From NCBI GenBank assembly GCA_937926205.1, contig CALEYL010000072.1, positions 248,001 to 312,000 of the forward strand: a stretch of DNA of 64,000 bases. Reading direction: 5' to 3'. The stretch is from an uncultured Saprospiraceae bacterium (GTDB lineage: Bacteria; Bacteroidota; Bacteroidia; Chitinophagales; Saprospiraceae). This document shows, one piece after another, positions 34,424 through 42,436 of the stretch; positions within the stretch are counted from its first letter, which is position 1; each line of letters begins with the position of its first letter. Made by a program: the position numbers and the translations under genes. The notes under the pieces are model-generated. The model was given only the letters and a program-made list of their open reading frames with translations. It was not told the origin of the DNA and searched no databases.

Positions 34424-35209
34424 CTACAAACCTTTAATACGGCCCCCGTCTACGGGAATACTGACCCCGGTAAGGTAGGCGGCAGCAGGCGTAGCCAGAA
34501 AAGCAACAACTGCTGCAATTTCTTCTTTAACAGCGAACCGGCCCATCGGAATTTCAGCTTCCATTTGCTGAACGATTTCAGCTTCGGGAACCCCCAGTTT
34601 GGCGGCTTTATTTTGGATCAAATCCCTGAGGCGATCTGTATAAGTAGCTCCCGGCAAAACATTGTTCATCGTGATGCCAAAAGGCGCAAGTTCGTTTGAC
34701 CATGTTTTGGCCCATCCGGCCACAGCAGCGCGCACCGTATTGGAAACCCCCAGGCCTTCCAGTGGTTGCTTAACCGAAGTAGAGACGATGTTGATGATGC
34801 GGCCATACTTTGCTTCTTTCATCCCGGGAACAACATGCCGGGTCAGCAACTGATTGCAAATGAGGTGATTCTGAAAGGCTTCCAGAAATGCTTCTTCTTC
34901 GCTTTCTGCAATGGGGCCTGCAGGAGGACCACCGGTATTGTTAACCAGAATATGGATGGTTTTTACCGTGATCAGACCCGTGATTTTGCGTTTGAGGTCG
35001 TCGCGGTTGTTGAAGTCAGCCGCGAGAAAATCGTGCGTTTGCCCGGATTTGCGTGCCAGTTGTTTGATGAGGTCAGCCATTACATTTGCAGACCGCGCAA
35101 CCAGCGTAATGTTTGCGCCAAGCTTTGCCAGTTCAATAGCTGCCGCTTTTCCAATTCCCTTGCTGCTTCCGCAAACCAATGCATTTTTTCCAGATAAGTC
35201 GAGATTCAT
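34424..35209 (-). CDS. SDR-family oxidoreductase-like protein with atypical active site
   Basis: This is a 261-residue Rossmann-fold protein of the short-chain dehydrogenase type. The cofactor motif reads CGSSKGIGKA (T-G-x3-G-I-G variant with Cys/Ser), followed by the NNTGGPPAGP strand and a Ser in NIVSTS. Where SDRs have Y-x3-K, this protein has SNTVRAAVAG, so the catalytic Tyr and Lys are Asn and Arg. This matches the BKR-like SDR subgroup known to lack the tetrad. The C-terminus (LPGATYTDRLRDLI, then GVSIPVDGGRIKGL) is typical. It is divergent from 3-hydroxyanthranilate dioxygenase (88 nt) and heads the run of minus-strand genes that leads to comEC. Confidence 0.88.
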   Translation of the reverse strand: MNLDLSGKNALVCGSSKGIGKAAAIELAKLGANITLVARSANVMADLIKQLARKSGQTHDFLAADFNNRDDLKRKITGLITVKTIHILVNNTGGPPAGPIAESEEEAFLEAFQNHLICNQLLTRHVVPGMKEAKYGRIINIVSTSVKQPLEGLGVSNTVRAAVAGWAKTWSNELAPFGITMNNVLPGATYTDRLRDLIQNKAAKLGVPEAEIVQQMEAEIPMGRFAVKEEIAAVVAFLATPAAAYLTGVSIPVDGGRIKGL

Positions 35210-35297
35210 TGTCGTATTTGATTTATGGCTAAAAATAACATAATTTCACGACTGAATGTTAAGATCCAAGCGACCTGTTTAACTAAAATAATGCATT

Positions 35298-35816
35298 ATG
35301 GCCATAGCAAAACCTTTTAATCTGAAAGGCTGGATAGAGGAAAACCGACATTTGCTGAAACCTCCCGTGGGCAACAAGCAGGTTTATTTTCAGAATGAAG
35401 ACTACATCGTGATGGTAGTAGGCGGGCCGAATGGTCGGAAAGACTACCATTTTGAAGATGGAGAGGAATTGTTCTATCAACTTGAAGGAGACATCACCCT
35501 GAAAATCATACATGAAGACGGCACTCCTGAAAACATTTCCATTCGTGAAGGGGATATGTTCCTGTTGCCACCCCGTATTCCACACTCTCCTCAACGGCCT
35601 GCGAATACGGTAGGACTGGTTATTGAACGCTACCGGCGCCCCGGCGAAGAAGACAAATTGATGTGGTTTTGCGAGCAATGCAATCAAAAATTGCATGAAG
35701 CTTCTTTCGAAATGAAAGATATTGTCAACCAGCTTCCCGTTGTCATGAAGCATTTTATGGATTCGGAGGAACTGAGGACCTGCAAAAACTGTGGCGCAGT
35801 GATGGAGCGGGTATGA
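35298..35816 (+). CDS. nbaC: 3-hydroxyanthranilate 3,4-dioxygenase
   Basis: This cupin enzyme opens the ring of 3-hydroxyanthranilate with Fe(II) and O2, giving 2-amino-3-carboxymuconate semialdehyde in the kynurenine route of tryptophan breakdown or NAD synthesis. The 172 residues contain the substrate Arg and metal ligands in GPNGRKDYHFEDGEELFYQ (His and Glu) and the second His in PPRIPHSPQRP. The C-terminal pair CEQC and CKNC (about residues 122 and 160) is the rubredoxin-like iron site of bacterial enzymes. Start is ATG at 35298. The ALDH8A1-like gene at 21316 could act further down the same pathway; kynureninase and ACMSD are not in this window. Confidence 0.95.
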   Translation: MAIAKPFNLKGWIEENRHLLKPPVGNKQVYFQNEDYIVMVVGGPNGRKDYHFEDGEELFYQLEGDITLKIIHEDGTPENISIREGDMFLLPPRIPHSPQRPANTVGLVIERYRRPGEEDKLMWFCEQCNQKLHEASFEMKDIVNQLPVVMKHFMDSEELRTCKNCGAVMERV

Positions 35817-35945
35817 ATGTAAGCAACACCGCGCCATAAATTGTCGTGCAGCATATATCTTTTTATTCTCTTCTTATTTGGATAAAGGCTTTTTTTACCT
35901 TTAATCCCTTCATTCGAATTTGTTCATTTTAATGTCTTATGCAGT

Positions 35946-38900
35946 ATGAAAAATACGTTTACAAAGTTCTTTTTATGGGGCTTGCTTTGCCTCCCCTTTT
36001 CCGGATTTGCGCAATTGCAGTCCAAATTGGACATCGCGATGCGCTATGTGGAACAACACCGGGAAGCATGGAAGCTTAGCCCGGGTGACATTGCAGACAT
36101 GGTGGTTAGCAACAACTACCAAACCCGCCACAATGGCGCAACGCATGTCTATTTCATTCAGCGCCACGCCGGTATCCCGGTTTATAATGCCATTGCGGGG
36201 GTTCACGTAGCTGCAGATGGCAAAGTAGCGTTTTCTACCTGCCGGTTTACCCCAAACCTGGCGACAGCCATCAACACTACAGAGCCCGTCATCAGTGCTT
36301 ATCAGGCTGTAGAAGCTGCTGCCGGGGAAGCGGGTGTCTCCATCCGGGAGCCTTTGCGGCTTTTGTCTCAAAATGGCGACCGATCTTTTGTTTTTGACAA
36401 AGGGGATATTGCAAAATCAGAAATCAAAGTGGATCTGATGTATTTTAGCAACCCCAAAACGGGAACAGTGCGCCTGGCATGGAGCCTGACGCTGAACCAA
36501 ATCGACACGCCAGACTACTGGAGTATGCTCGTAGACGCGGTAACAGGCTCGGTATTACAACGCCACAACCTGACTGTTTACTGCAGCTTTGCCGACAAAA
36601 ACGACGAATGTCATGTTCACGATGACCATTGCCAGAGCCAGGATGCCGTATCAGGATTCCAGCCACTGAAGCAGGCTCTTGCTCAGGAGCGCATGTTGGT
36701 TGATGCAACCTACAATGTTTATCCTGTACCGGTGGAAAGTCCCATCCATGGTGACCGCCAATTGGTAATGGATCCGGCTGACCCGATCGCCTCTCCTTTT
36801 GGCTGGCACGATACAAACGGCCAACCCGGACCAGAATACCGCATTACAAGAGGCAACAACGTTCATGCTTATCAGGACGATGCCAATCAGAATACTTCGG
36901 CTAATGATGAACCCAATGGCGGCGACCTACTGATATTCGACTTTCCTTACGATGGCACTCAGGAACCTGAAACTTACAGAGAAGCTGCTGTAACCCAATT
37001 GTTCTATATGAACAACATCATGCACGACTTTGCCTACCACTATGGCATGGATCCGGCTGCCGGAAGTTTTCAACGCAATAATTACGGCAATGGCGGTACC
37101 GGCAACGACAATGTGCTTGCGGAAGCCCAGGACGGCGGCGGCACGAATAATGCCAACTTTGCAACGCCGGCGGATGGCGGAAACGGGCGGATGCAGATGT
37201 ATCTGTGGAATAGCGCCGGCGGAAAATTGCTGACGGTGCTGGAGCCGGAAGAGATTGCAGGAGCCTATGAAACCTCGACAGCGGCATTTGGGCCTGAGAT
37301 TACTACAACTCCAATTACTGGTGAAGTTGTTCAGGCTTTTGACGGCACAAGCCAGCCCCAACTGGGTTGTGGCCCTTATGTCAATGCCGCTGACGTCGCA
37401 GGAAAAATCGCATTGGTCATCCGCGGGCAATGTTTCTTTGAAGAAAAAGCCGTCCGGGCAGAAGCAGCGGGCGCCATTGCCCTGATTATCTGCAATTTTG
37501 AAGAAAATGTAGTAGGTATGGCCGGAGTCAATAACGTTCCTGATCCAGGCATCCCTACCGTTATGATCAAAAATTCGGATTGCCAGACCATCATTGGTTT
37601 TCTGAATCAGGGCGTAACCGTAAAATTGCAGTCTCCTGATACAACAGGAACCTCAACCGACGTAGACGGTGATTTTGATAATGGTGTTATGGCCCACGAA
37701 TATGGTCACGGCATTTCCAACCGTCTCACAGGGGGCCCTGGTCAGGCCGGATGCCTTTCCAGTGATGAACAAATGGGAGAAGGCTGGAGCGATTTTATGT
37801 CATTGATCATGCAGGCTAAACCAGGCGACGAAGGTACGTTCAAGCGCGGAATCGGGAATTTCGTTACCCGTAACGACCCAGATGGTGGTGGCATTCGCAG
37901 ACTGCCCTATTCGACTAATCCTGCCATCAATAGCCAGAATTACGACGATGTTATCGGCACGACTTCACCGCATGCGCTGGGAGAAGTCTGGGCCAGTACC
38001 CTGTGGGACCTCTACTGGAAGTTTGTAGAAGTTTATGGGTTTGACGATGACCTTTATTATGGAACAGGGGGGAACAACATCGCCATTCAGCTGGTGATGG
38101 ACGGGATGAAATTGCAATCATGCGACCCGGGCTTTATAGATGGCCGAAATGCCATCATTGGGGCAGATTTGCTCAACAACGATGGCATTCATGAATGCCT
38201 TATCTGGGAAGTATTTGCCCGTCGCGGTCTGGGGTGGAGTGCCGATCAGGCCAGCCCATTCAACCGGAATGACGGTCGTTCTGGTTTCGACACAAGGCCG
38301 GAATGTATTAAGCAACTGAAAATTTCCAAGGTGGCGACTGAAAAAATCAATGCCGGGCAGGAAATCACGTATACCGTAACCGTAACCAACCACAAAGATG
38401 ATGCGGTTTCAGGAGTGGTAGTTACCGACCAAATTCCTGATGGCGCAAGCTATGTTGCCGGGTCTGCTACGGGCGCAGCTTTAAGCAGTTCCTCTTCAAC
38501 CGAACTTGTGTTTGATATTGGTGACCTGGCTTCCGGTGAAGAAAAAACGTTCAGCTACCGTTTTTCAACTTCGCCTAACCTGCGTTCCATCCGTCAGTTT
38601 TACGATGGCGCAGAAGACGGGGATGCAAACTGGCTGGTTTACAACGACACTGGCGATGATATTTGGGTAATTAACACAGATGGCGCTTATGAAGGGCAAG
38701 CTGCCTGGCATGCGCCCAGCACGGTGAATGAAAATGATCAGTCGTTGATTTCATTTCAACCCATTCTCGTTAGCGGTACCCAGCCGGTTTTGCGCTTTTA
38801 CCACAATTACAGCACAGAGCCGAATACGGATGCCGGGGTAATTCAGGTTTCGACCAATGGTACCGACTGGGCTAATGTAGACCAGCAAATTTTCAAAAAT

Positions 38901-39500
38901 AACTACCGGGGCGAAATGGCCTACACCACTTTCGCAACATCTAATTTGCCCGCTTTTTGGGGCAACAGCAATGGGTATGTTGATACTTATGTTGACCTCA
39001 GTCCCTACCAGGGACAAAGCGTCTACCTGCGTTTCCGCTATGGATCAGAAGCCGAACTTACCAACCCGACGCCTGAACCTGTAGGTGATGGCTGGTATGT
39101 CGATGAAATCGAAATCATTGACATGTTCGCTTATCAATCAGAGGCCTGCGTAACTTCTGCTGAAGGGGATATGAACTGTGCTTTGGCTCCTTACAAAGGA
39201 ACGGTTGTAGAGCCGGGCGCTACGCCAAGCACTGATCTCGAAGCGGCTTCAAGCCGTATTTCAGTATTCCCGAATCCTGCGAAGGATCTCGTAAACGTTT
39301 CGTTTACTGCCATTTCAGCTCAAAACATCCTGCTGGAAGTCGTGAGTGCTGACGGCCGGGTCGTATTGACGCAGACACAACGCGTCGGCGAAGGACCACA
39401 ACTGTTGAACCTGGATGTCGCTCATCTGGCAGCCGGTCTTTATTTCGTGCGCATCAGTGCCGAGCAAGAATTGGCTGTGGAGAAAATTTTGATTGATTAA
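35946..39500 (+). CDS. Secreted M36 (fungalysin) metallopeptidase with PA, DUF11-like and T9SS sorting domains
   Basis: This is a 1184-residue protein with a signal peptide ending FSGFAQ. A fungalysin-type propeptide follows (to about 260). The catalytic domain has MAHEYGHGISNRLTGG (zinc His584 and His588, general-base Glu585) and GEGWSDF with the third ligand Glu612. A protease-associated (PA) domain is inserted before the zinc motif (about 455-560, GKIALVIRGQCFFEEKA). After the catalytic part come a DUF11-like domain (about 795-880), a jelly-roll domain resembling those of MAM/immune-inhibitor peptidases (about 885-1070), and a T9SS type A tail (ISVFPNPAKDLVNVSF to KILID). Exported by T9SS, probably digests external protein. 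Confidence 0.95.
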   Translation: MKNTFTKFFLWGLLCLPFSGFAQLQSKLDIAMRYVEQHREAWKLSPGDIADMVVSNNYQTRHNGATHVYFIQRHAGIPVYNAIAGVHVAADGKVAFSTCRFTPNLATAINTTEPVISAYQAVEAAAGEAGVSIREPLRLLSQNGDRSFVFDKGDIAKSEIKVDLMYFSNPKTGTVRLAWSLTLNQIDTPDYWSMLVDAVTGSVLQRHNLTVYCSFADKNDECHVHDDHCQSQDAVSGFQPLKQALAQERMLVDATYNVYPVPVESPIHGDRQLVMDPADPIASPFGWHDTNGQPGPEYRITRGNNVHAYQDDANQNTSANDEPNGGDLLIFDFPYDGTQEPETYREAAVTQLFYMNNIMHDFAYHYGMDPAAGSFQRNNYGNGGTGNDNVLAEAQDGGGTNNANFATPADGGNGRMQMYLWNSAGGKLLTVLEPEEIAGAYETSTAAFGPEITTTPITGEVVQAFDGTSQPQLGCGPYVNAADVAGKIALVIRGQCFFEEKAVRAEAAGAIALIICNFEENVVGMAGVNNVPDPGIPTVMIKNSDCQTIIGFLNQGVTVKLQSPDTTGTSTDVDGDFDNGVMAHEYGHGISNRLTGGPGQAGCLSSDEQMGEGWSDFMSLIMQAKPGDEGTFKRGIGNFVTRNDPDGGGIRRLPYSTNPAINSQNYDDVIGTTSPHALGEVWASTLWDLYWKFVEVYGFDDDLYYGTGGNNIAIQLVMDGMKLQSCDPGFIDGRNAIIGADLLNNDGIHECLIWEVFARRGLGWSADQASPFNRNDGRSGFDTRPECIKQLKISKVATEKINAGQEITYTVTVTNHKDDAVSGVVVTDQIPDGASYVAGSATGAALSSSSSTELVFDIGDLASGEEKTFSYRFSTSPNLRSIRQFYDGAEDGDANWLVYNDTGDDIWVINTDGAYEGQAAWHAPSTVNENDQSLISFQPILVSGTQPVLRFYHNYSTEPNTDAGVIQVSTNGTDWANVDQQIFKNNYRGEMAYTTFATSNLPAFWGNSNGYVDTYVDLSPYQGQSVYLRFRYGSEAELTNPTPEPVGDGWYVDEIEIIDMFAYQSEACVTSAEGDMNCALAPYKGTVVEPGATPSTDLEAASSRISVFPNPAKDLVNVSFTAISAQNILLEVVSADGRVVLTQTQRVGEGPQLLNLDVAHLAAGLYFVRISAEQELAVEKILID

Positions 39501-39519
39501 AGAATTGATGAAATTTTGA

Positions 39520-39561
39520 ACACGAGACATCCCATGCTTTTGGGGTGTCTCGTGTCATTTT
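39520..39561 (+). terminator. Terminator hairpin after the M36 peptidase gene
   Basis: ACACGAGACATCCC (39520-39533) pairs with GGGGTGTCTCGTGT (39542-39555), 14 pairs including G-U, followed by CATTTT. It starts 19 nt after the stop. The rest of the 388-nt gap to 39889 holds a -7-like element at 39665 and no supported gene. Confidence 0.75.
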
Positions 39562-39664
39562 AAGAGCTTGTTGAGGATGCACTTTTATGTTCGCTTTATG
39601 AACAAAGTGCGTCCGATGTAAGTTTTTTTTATAAATATGTAATCTTCCAAAAGCAGATTGCACT

Positions 39665-39672
39665 TACCTTTG
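39665..39672 (+). promoter_or_regulatory. -7-like element TACCTTTG, 210 nt before the 39889 lipoprotein
   Basis: An exact TAnnTTTG match in the non-coding gap. If it drives the 39889 gene, the leader would be about 210 nt, which is long; it might also serve a short RNA. There is no -33 TTTG at the right spacing. Confidence 0.3.
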
Positions 39673-39888
39673 TGCTGCTAATTGTTTTGCTCCACTATGT
39701 AATAAAGGCGGGTTTATTTTTGTTATGATTAGGTTAAGCTTTGCCGCCTGAAACCCTTGTTGAGAAGTTTTGCCTAATTTTACAGAATCTTATACGGGTG
39801 TAAAAGTTACTTATTTGTACTTCCCCGTCGTAACAGGTGATTGAAAAACACGCACGTCAATCCATTTTAAAACATAAACTTTTTCTTT

Positions 39889-40839
39889 ATGCAAAAATTG
39901 TTGTTATCCCTCGCGGGCCTTGCTCTCGTTTTTACCGTGATTCTTTCTACGGGTTGTAACCCGGATGATACTCCTACACCGGATCCTACCGGTCCGGATG
40001 CCCGCTTCGTAACGGAAGCTGGTTTTTTGGATGCAAATGCTGATGTGGTAGCCGGCGAGACTTTTAAAATCAAAGTTTCCCTGCTTACCGGAGACAACAA
40101 ACTGCAATCAGTAACCATCTACGAAGATGATGTGAAACTGGGAACCAGCTTTTTCACCATCAATGGCGGTGCGCTGACATCCAATAACCCATTCCTGATT
40201 GTTGGAGCTGACAAAGATGGCGTCACTTACGAATTTGAAATTTCTTCAGTAAATACAGTTGGCGCCGTACGCACCTACGAAGTTGAAGTTGCAGATGAAA
40301 ACGGTTTAAAAGATGCCGTATCGCTCACCATTACGAGCAAAGCGCCTCCGACTACACCGATTGAAAGGAGCCTTACGGGCGTGTTGCTGAATCAGGCAGG
40401 CCCTGTCGGAACTGGCGGTTTGGATCTTGATGAAGGACTGAGTGTTGGATCGGGCGCTGCTTCTGCGGAGATCCGCGACGTTGGTATCGATTGTTCACAA
40501 CCCGATGCCTCTAACTGGCGCAAGCAAATTGGTACGGTTAATGGCGCCGAAATGCGCAGGGTGGTACCTGCTAACGTAGAGAACTTTTCTTTTGCGAATG
40601 CAACGAACAAGGAGATTATCGCTGCCGCTTTCAGCACAGGTAATCCAATATCGGATACCAACCAGGCAATAGATTGTTTGGGGAATGCTGTTACTGTAAC
40701 GGACATGACCCTTCCATTGGTTGTAGGTGACGTTTTTGCAGTCTCTGCAAACGGTAAGATTTACCTCATCAGAGTTGACGAAGTCAATAACACGACTAAC
40801 GATAACGCTGATAATTACAAGTTTTCTATTAAGTACTAA
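39889..40839 (+). CDS. Lipoprotein with Ig/cadherin-like N-terminal region, function unknown
   Basis: This is a 316-residue protein with signal peptide and lipobox LSTGC (MQKLLLSLAGLALVFTVILSTGC). A short Pro/Asp/Thr linker leads into an immunoglobulin-like beta region (about 40-150, VAGETFKIKVSLLTGDNKLQ and VRTYEVEVADENGLKD). A C-terminal domain of about 160 residues follows with Cys214 and Cys255-region cysteines (DVGIDCSQPD, QAIDCLGNAV) and ends in DNYKFSIKY. No named family recognised. It stands as a single gene between two terminators, with the second one at 40879. Confidence 0.82.
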   Translation: MQKLLLSLAGLALVFTVILSTGCNPDDTPTPDPTGPDARFVTEAGFLDANADVVAGETFKIKVSLLTGDNKLQSVTIYEDDVKLGTSFFTINGGALTSNNPFLIVGADKDGVTYEFEISSVNTVGAVRTYEVEVADENGLKDAVSLTITSKAPPTTPIERSLTGVLLNQAGPVGTGGLDLDEGLSVGSGAASAEIRDVGIDCSQPDASNWRKQIGTVNGAEMRRVVPANVENFSFANATNKEIIAAAFSTGNPISDTNQAIDCLGNAVTVTDMTLPLVVGDVFAVSANGKIYLIRVDEVNNTTNDNADNYKFSIKY

Positions 40840-40878
40840 TTCATAATCCGAAGCGTTCTTCTTCGGGTATTATGACAA

Positions 40879-40920
40879 AGAGAGAGCATAATCCTCATTG
40901 GATTGTGCTCTTTCTGCTTT
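40879..40920 (+). terminator. Rho-independent terminator after the 39889 lipoprotein
   Basis: AGAGAGAGCATAATCC (40879-40894) pairs with GGATTGTGCTCTTTCT (40900-40915), allowing G-U and one mismatch, around loop TCATT; GCTTTT follows. It separates the lipoprotein from the next gene, whose -7 element lies 14 nt further on. Confidence 0.75.
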
Positions 40921-40933
40921 TAGCTTAAAGACC

Positions 40934-40941
40934 TACCTTTG
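40934..40941 (+). promoter_or_regulatory. -7 element TACCTTTG that sets the start of the 40965 gene
   Basis: An exact TAnnTTTG match. The predicted transcription start (about 40946) lies after the ATG at 40944, so translation must begin at the later ATG at 40965, which also starts a clean signal peptide. Confidence 0.5.
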
Positions 40942-40964
40942 CTATGGAGCAAAAAATGACATCA

Positions 40965-41579
40965 ATGAATAAATTAATCGTTTCCTTCTTTCTATTGCTG
41001 GGCTTTCTGGGAGCAACTTTTCAAACGCATGCACAATCAAAGGCAAAAAAAGAGGCGCCCTGTAAGCTGGCTTTTGATGAATTGGATGATTTCGACAGTT
41101 TGCGCACGATAGGTGCAGAAGCCGTTAGCTTCGGCTTGCTCATTCCCAGTCACTTTGAAACTGAAAAAGGCCCCAAAATCATAGAAGAAGGCAAATTGCT
41201 GTTCATGTACACGCAAAACGACAGCATCAACAGCTTTTTCATGACGCTGGCGATTCCGGAATACGACTACCAGCCCATTGCCAACGATTACAATGTGTTT
41301 CTCAAATTACAGAATACAGAAACAGAGGTTATTCCGGTTTACAATGTACCGGATCAGGGCACTTTTGACAAAGGCACCAACATGCGCATCTATCAGCACA
41401 CCTGCGTCATACCGCTTGACCTGTTTTACCAGCTTGCCTACAATAAGATAGAAAAAATCCGAATCGTTTACAAAAAACAGAAACGCACCTTCACCCTATC
41501 GGCAGAGCAACAGGAGGCTGTCCAAAAAGCCGTGCAATGTGTGGGGAAAGCGGCGGAATTATGGCCAGTGAAGCCTTAA
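40965..41579 (+). CDS. Small secreted protein of unknown function
   Basis: This is a 204-residue protein starting at MNKLIVSFFLLLGFLGATF (40965), with signal peptide cleavage near TFQTHAQ. The frame opens seven codons earlier at 40944, but the -7 element and signal peptide favour 40965. The mature part mixes helices and strands (GLLIPSHFETEKGPKIIEEG, FFMTLAIPEYDY, RIYQHTCVIPLDLFYQLAYN) and contains two cysteines in addition to one near the C-terminus. No family recognised. It ends 5 nt before the stop of the convergent NarL-type regulator gene. Confidence 0.8.
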   Translation: MNKLIVSFFLLLGFLGATFQTHAQSKAKKEAPCKLAFDELDDFDSLRTIGAEAVSFGLLIPSHFETEKGPKIIEEGKLLFMYTQNDSINSFFMTLAIPEYDYQPIANDYNVFLKLQNTETEVIPVYNVPDQGTFDKGTNMRIYQHTCVIPLDLFYQLAYNKIEKIRIVYKKQKRTFTLSAEQQEAVQKAVQCVGKAAELWPVKP

Positions 41580-41584
41580 CGGCC

Positions 41585-42208
41585 TCACGCCACGTGCATC
41601 CTTGTCGCTTTCGCCACAGCCTCGTGCCTCGAATTTACCTGAAGTTTTTTATAAATATTTTTCAGGTGAAAACGAACGGTATTCGGGCTTACGAACATTT
41701 GTTTGGCAATATCCCTGTAACTCTGACCGTCGCAAAGCAGATCCAAAACTTCCTGTTCCCGTGCAGAAAGTGACAGCATCGGATTGTACGATTCGCTGAA
41801 ATACGAAACCACCCTGCGCGCTACATGCGAACTCATGGGAGATCCCCCTGTACGCACCTCGCGGATGGCGCCAAGAATTTTTGAAGGAAAAACGCCTTTG
41901 GTCAGGTAGCCATAAGCGCCAGCTTTCAATGCCTGAAAGATGTGCTCGTCGTCGCTGTATGCTGTAAGCATAATGATGTGGACATCGGGCAGGTTTTGCC
42001 GCAGCGCTTTGACACACTCAATGCCCGACATGCCGGGCAAATCGATGTCCATTAAAACAACTTCGGGACGCAGTCCCGGGAGGAATGACAGCGCCGAAGG
42101 GCCGTCTTCAAAAGTGGCAAGACAACGAAACTCATCGGTCATGTCGAGGAGTTTCTGCAAGCCTTCGCGGATGTCTCTTTGATCATCCACAATAGCAACA
42201 GAGATCAT
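41585..42208 (-). CDS. NarL/FixJ-family response regulator
   Basis: This is a 207-residue regulator. The receiver spans about residues 1-120 with VDDQRD, phospho-acceptor Asp in VLMDIDLPGMSG, and Lys in YLTKGV. A LuxR-type helix-turn-helix occupies about 140-205 (LSAREQEVLDLLCDGQSYRD, then VSPNTVRFHLKNIYKKL). Its ATG overlaps the stop of a possible 51-codon ORF (ATGA). The likely partner kinase is encoded 228 nt upstream on the same strand. The pair lies between a secreted protein and a TonB/DUF4249 unit; targets unknown. Confidence 0.94.
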   Translation of the reverse strand: MISVAIVDDQRDIREGLQKLLDMTDEFRCLATFEDGPSALSFLPGLRPEVVLMDIDLPGMSGIECVKALRQNLPDVHIIMLTAYSDDEHIFQALKAGAYGYLTKGVFPSKILGAIREVRTGGSPMSSHVARRVVSYFSESYNPMLSLSAREQEVLDLLCDGQSYRDIAKQMFVSPNTVRFHLKNIYKKLQVNSRHEAVAKATRMHVA

Positions 42209-42360
42209 AGCTTTGTGTGTTTAGTCGGATGAATGAGTGTTGAACCGGAGCAGATTACACACTCCGGTTTCCATTGATTCTTAAGGGCTATGGCTTCTTT
42301 TTTATCCTTGGTGACTGATTTAGGAATGTGGCGAAAATAACTTACCTGTTTGCGCCACAT
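42205..42360 (-). CDS. Possible 51-residue protein overlapping the regulator start (uncertain)
   Basis: An ATG-initiated frame (MWRKQVSYFRHIPKSVTK at its start) fills most of the gap between kinase and regulator genes and ends in a TGA that overlaps the regulator ATG by the classic ATGA. It is rich in Lys and contains one C-x2-C (ECVICSG, about residues 34-37). There is no membrane segment. A GTG four codons upstream is an alternative start. Against it: short length, no recognisable family, and its first third coincides with a 14-bp DNA hairpin. The spacing is the main evidence for translation. Confidence 0.3.
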   Translation of the reverse strand: MWRKQVSYFRHIPKSVTKDKKEAIALKNQWKPECVICSGSTLIHPTKHTKL

Positions 42361-42366
42361 TCCTAA
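42320..42366. repeat. 14-bp perfect inverted repeat between kinase and regulator genes
   Basis: TTAGGAATGTGGCG (42320-42333) and CGCCACATTCCTAA (42353-42366) pair exactly around a 19-nt loop. No T-tract follows on either strand. Positioned 70 nt after the kinase stop on the minus strand, it could process or attenuate the kinase transcript or be a protein-binding site. A second, 8-bp hairpin (AACCGGAG/CTCCGGTT, 42243-42269) lies closer to the regulator. Confidence 0.7.
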
Positions 42367-42436
42367 GGACACAGCTTGTTACAAACCGTTGCCTCTAATT
42401 GTGATATTATTGCTTTTTATGCCATCCCGCAATTCA

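Noticed and set aside
35283..35837. 184-codon minus-strand frame opposite 3-hydroxyanthranilate dioxygenase
   Set aside because: It is the mirror of a well-identified enzyme gene; the translation has no family pattern.
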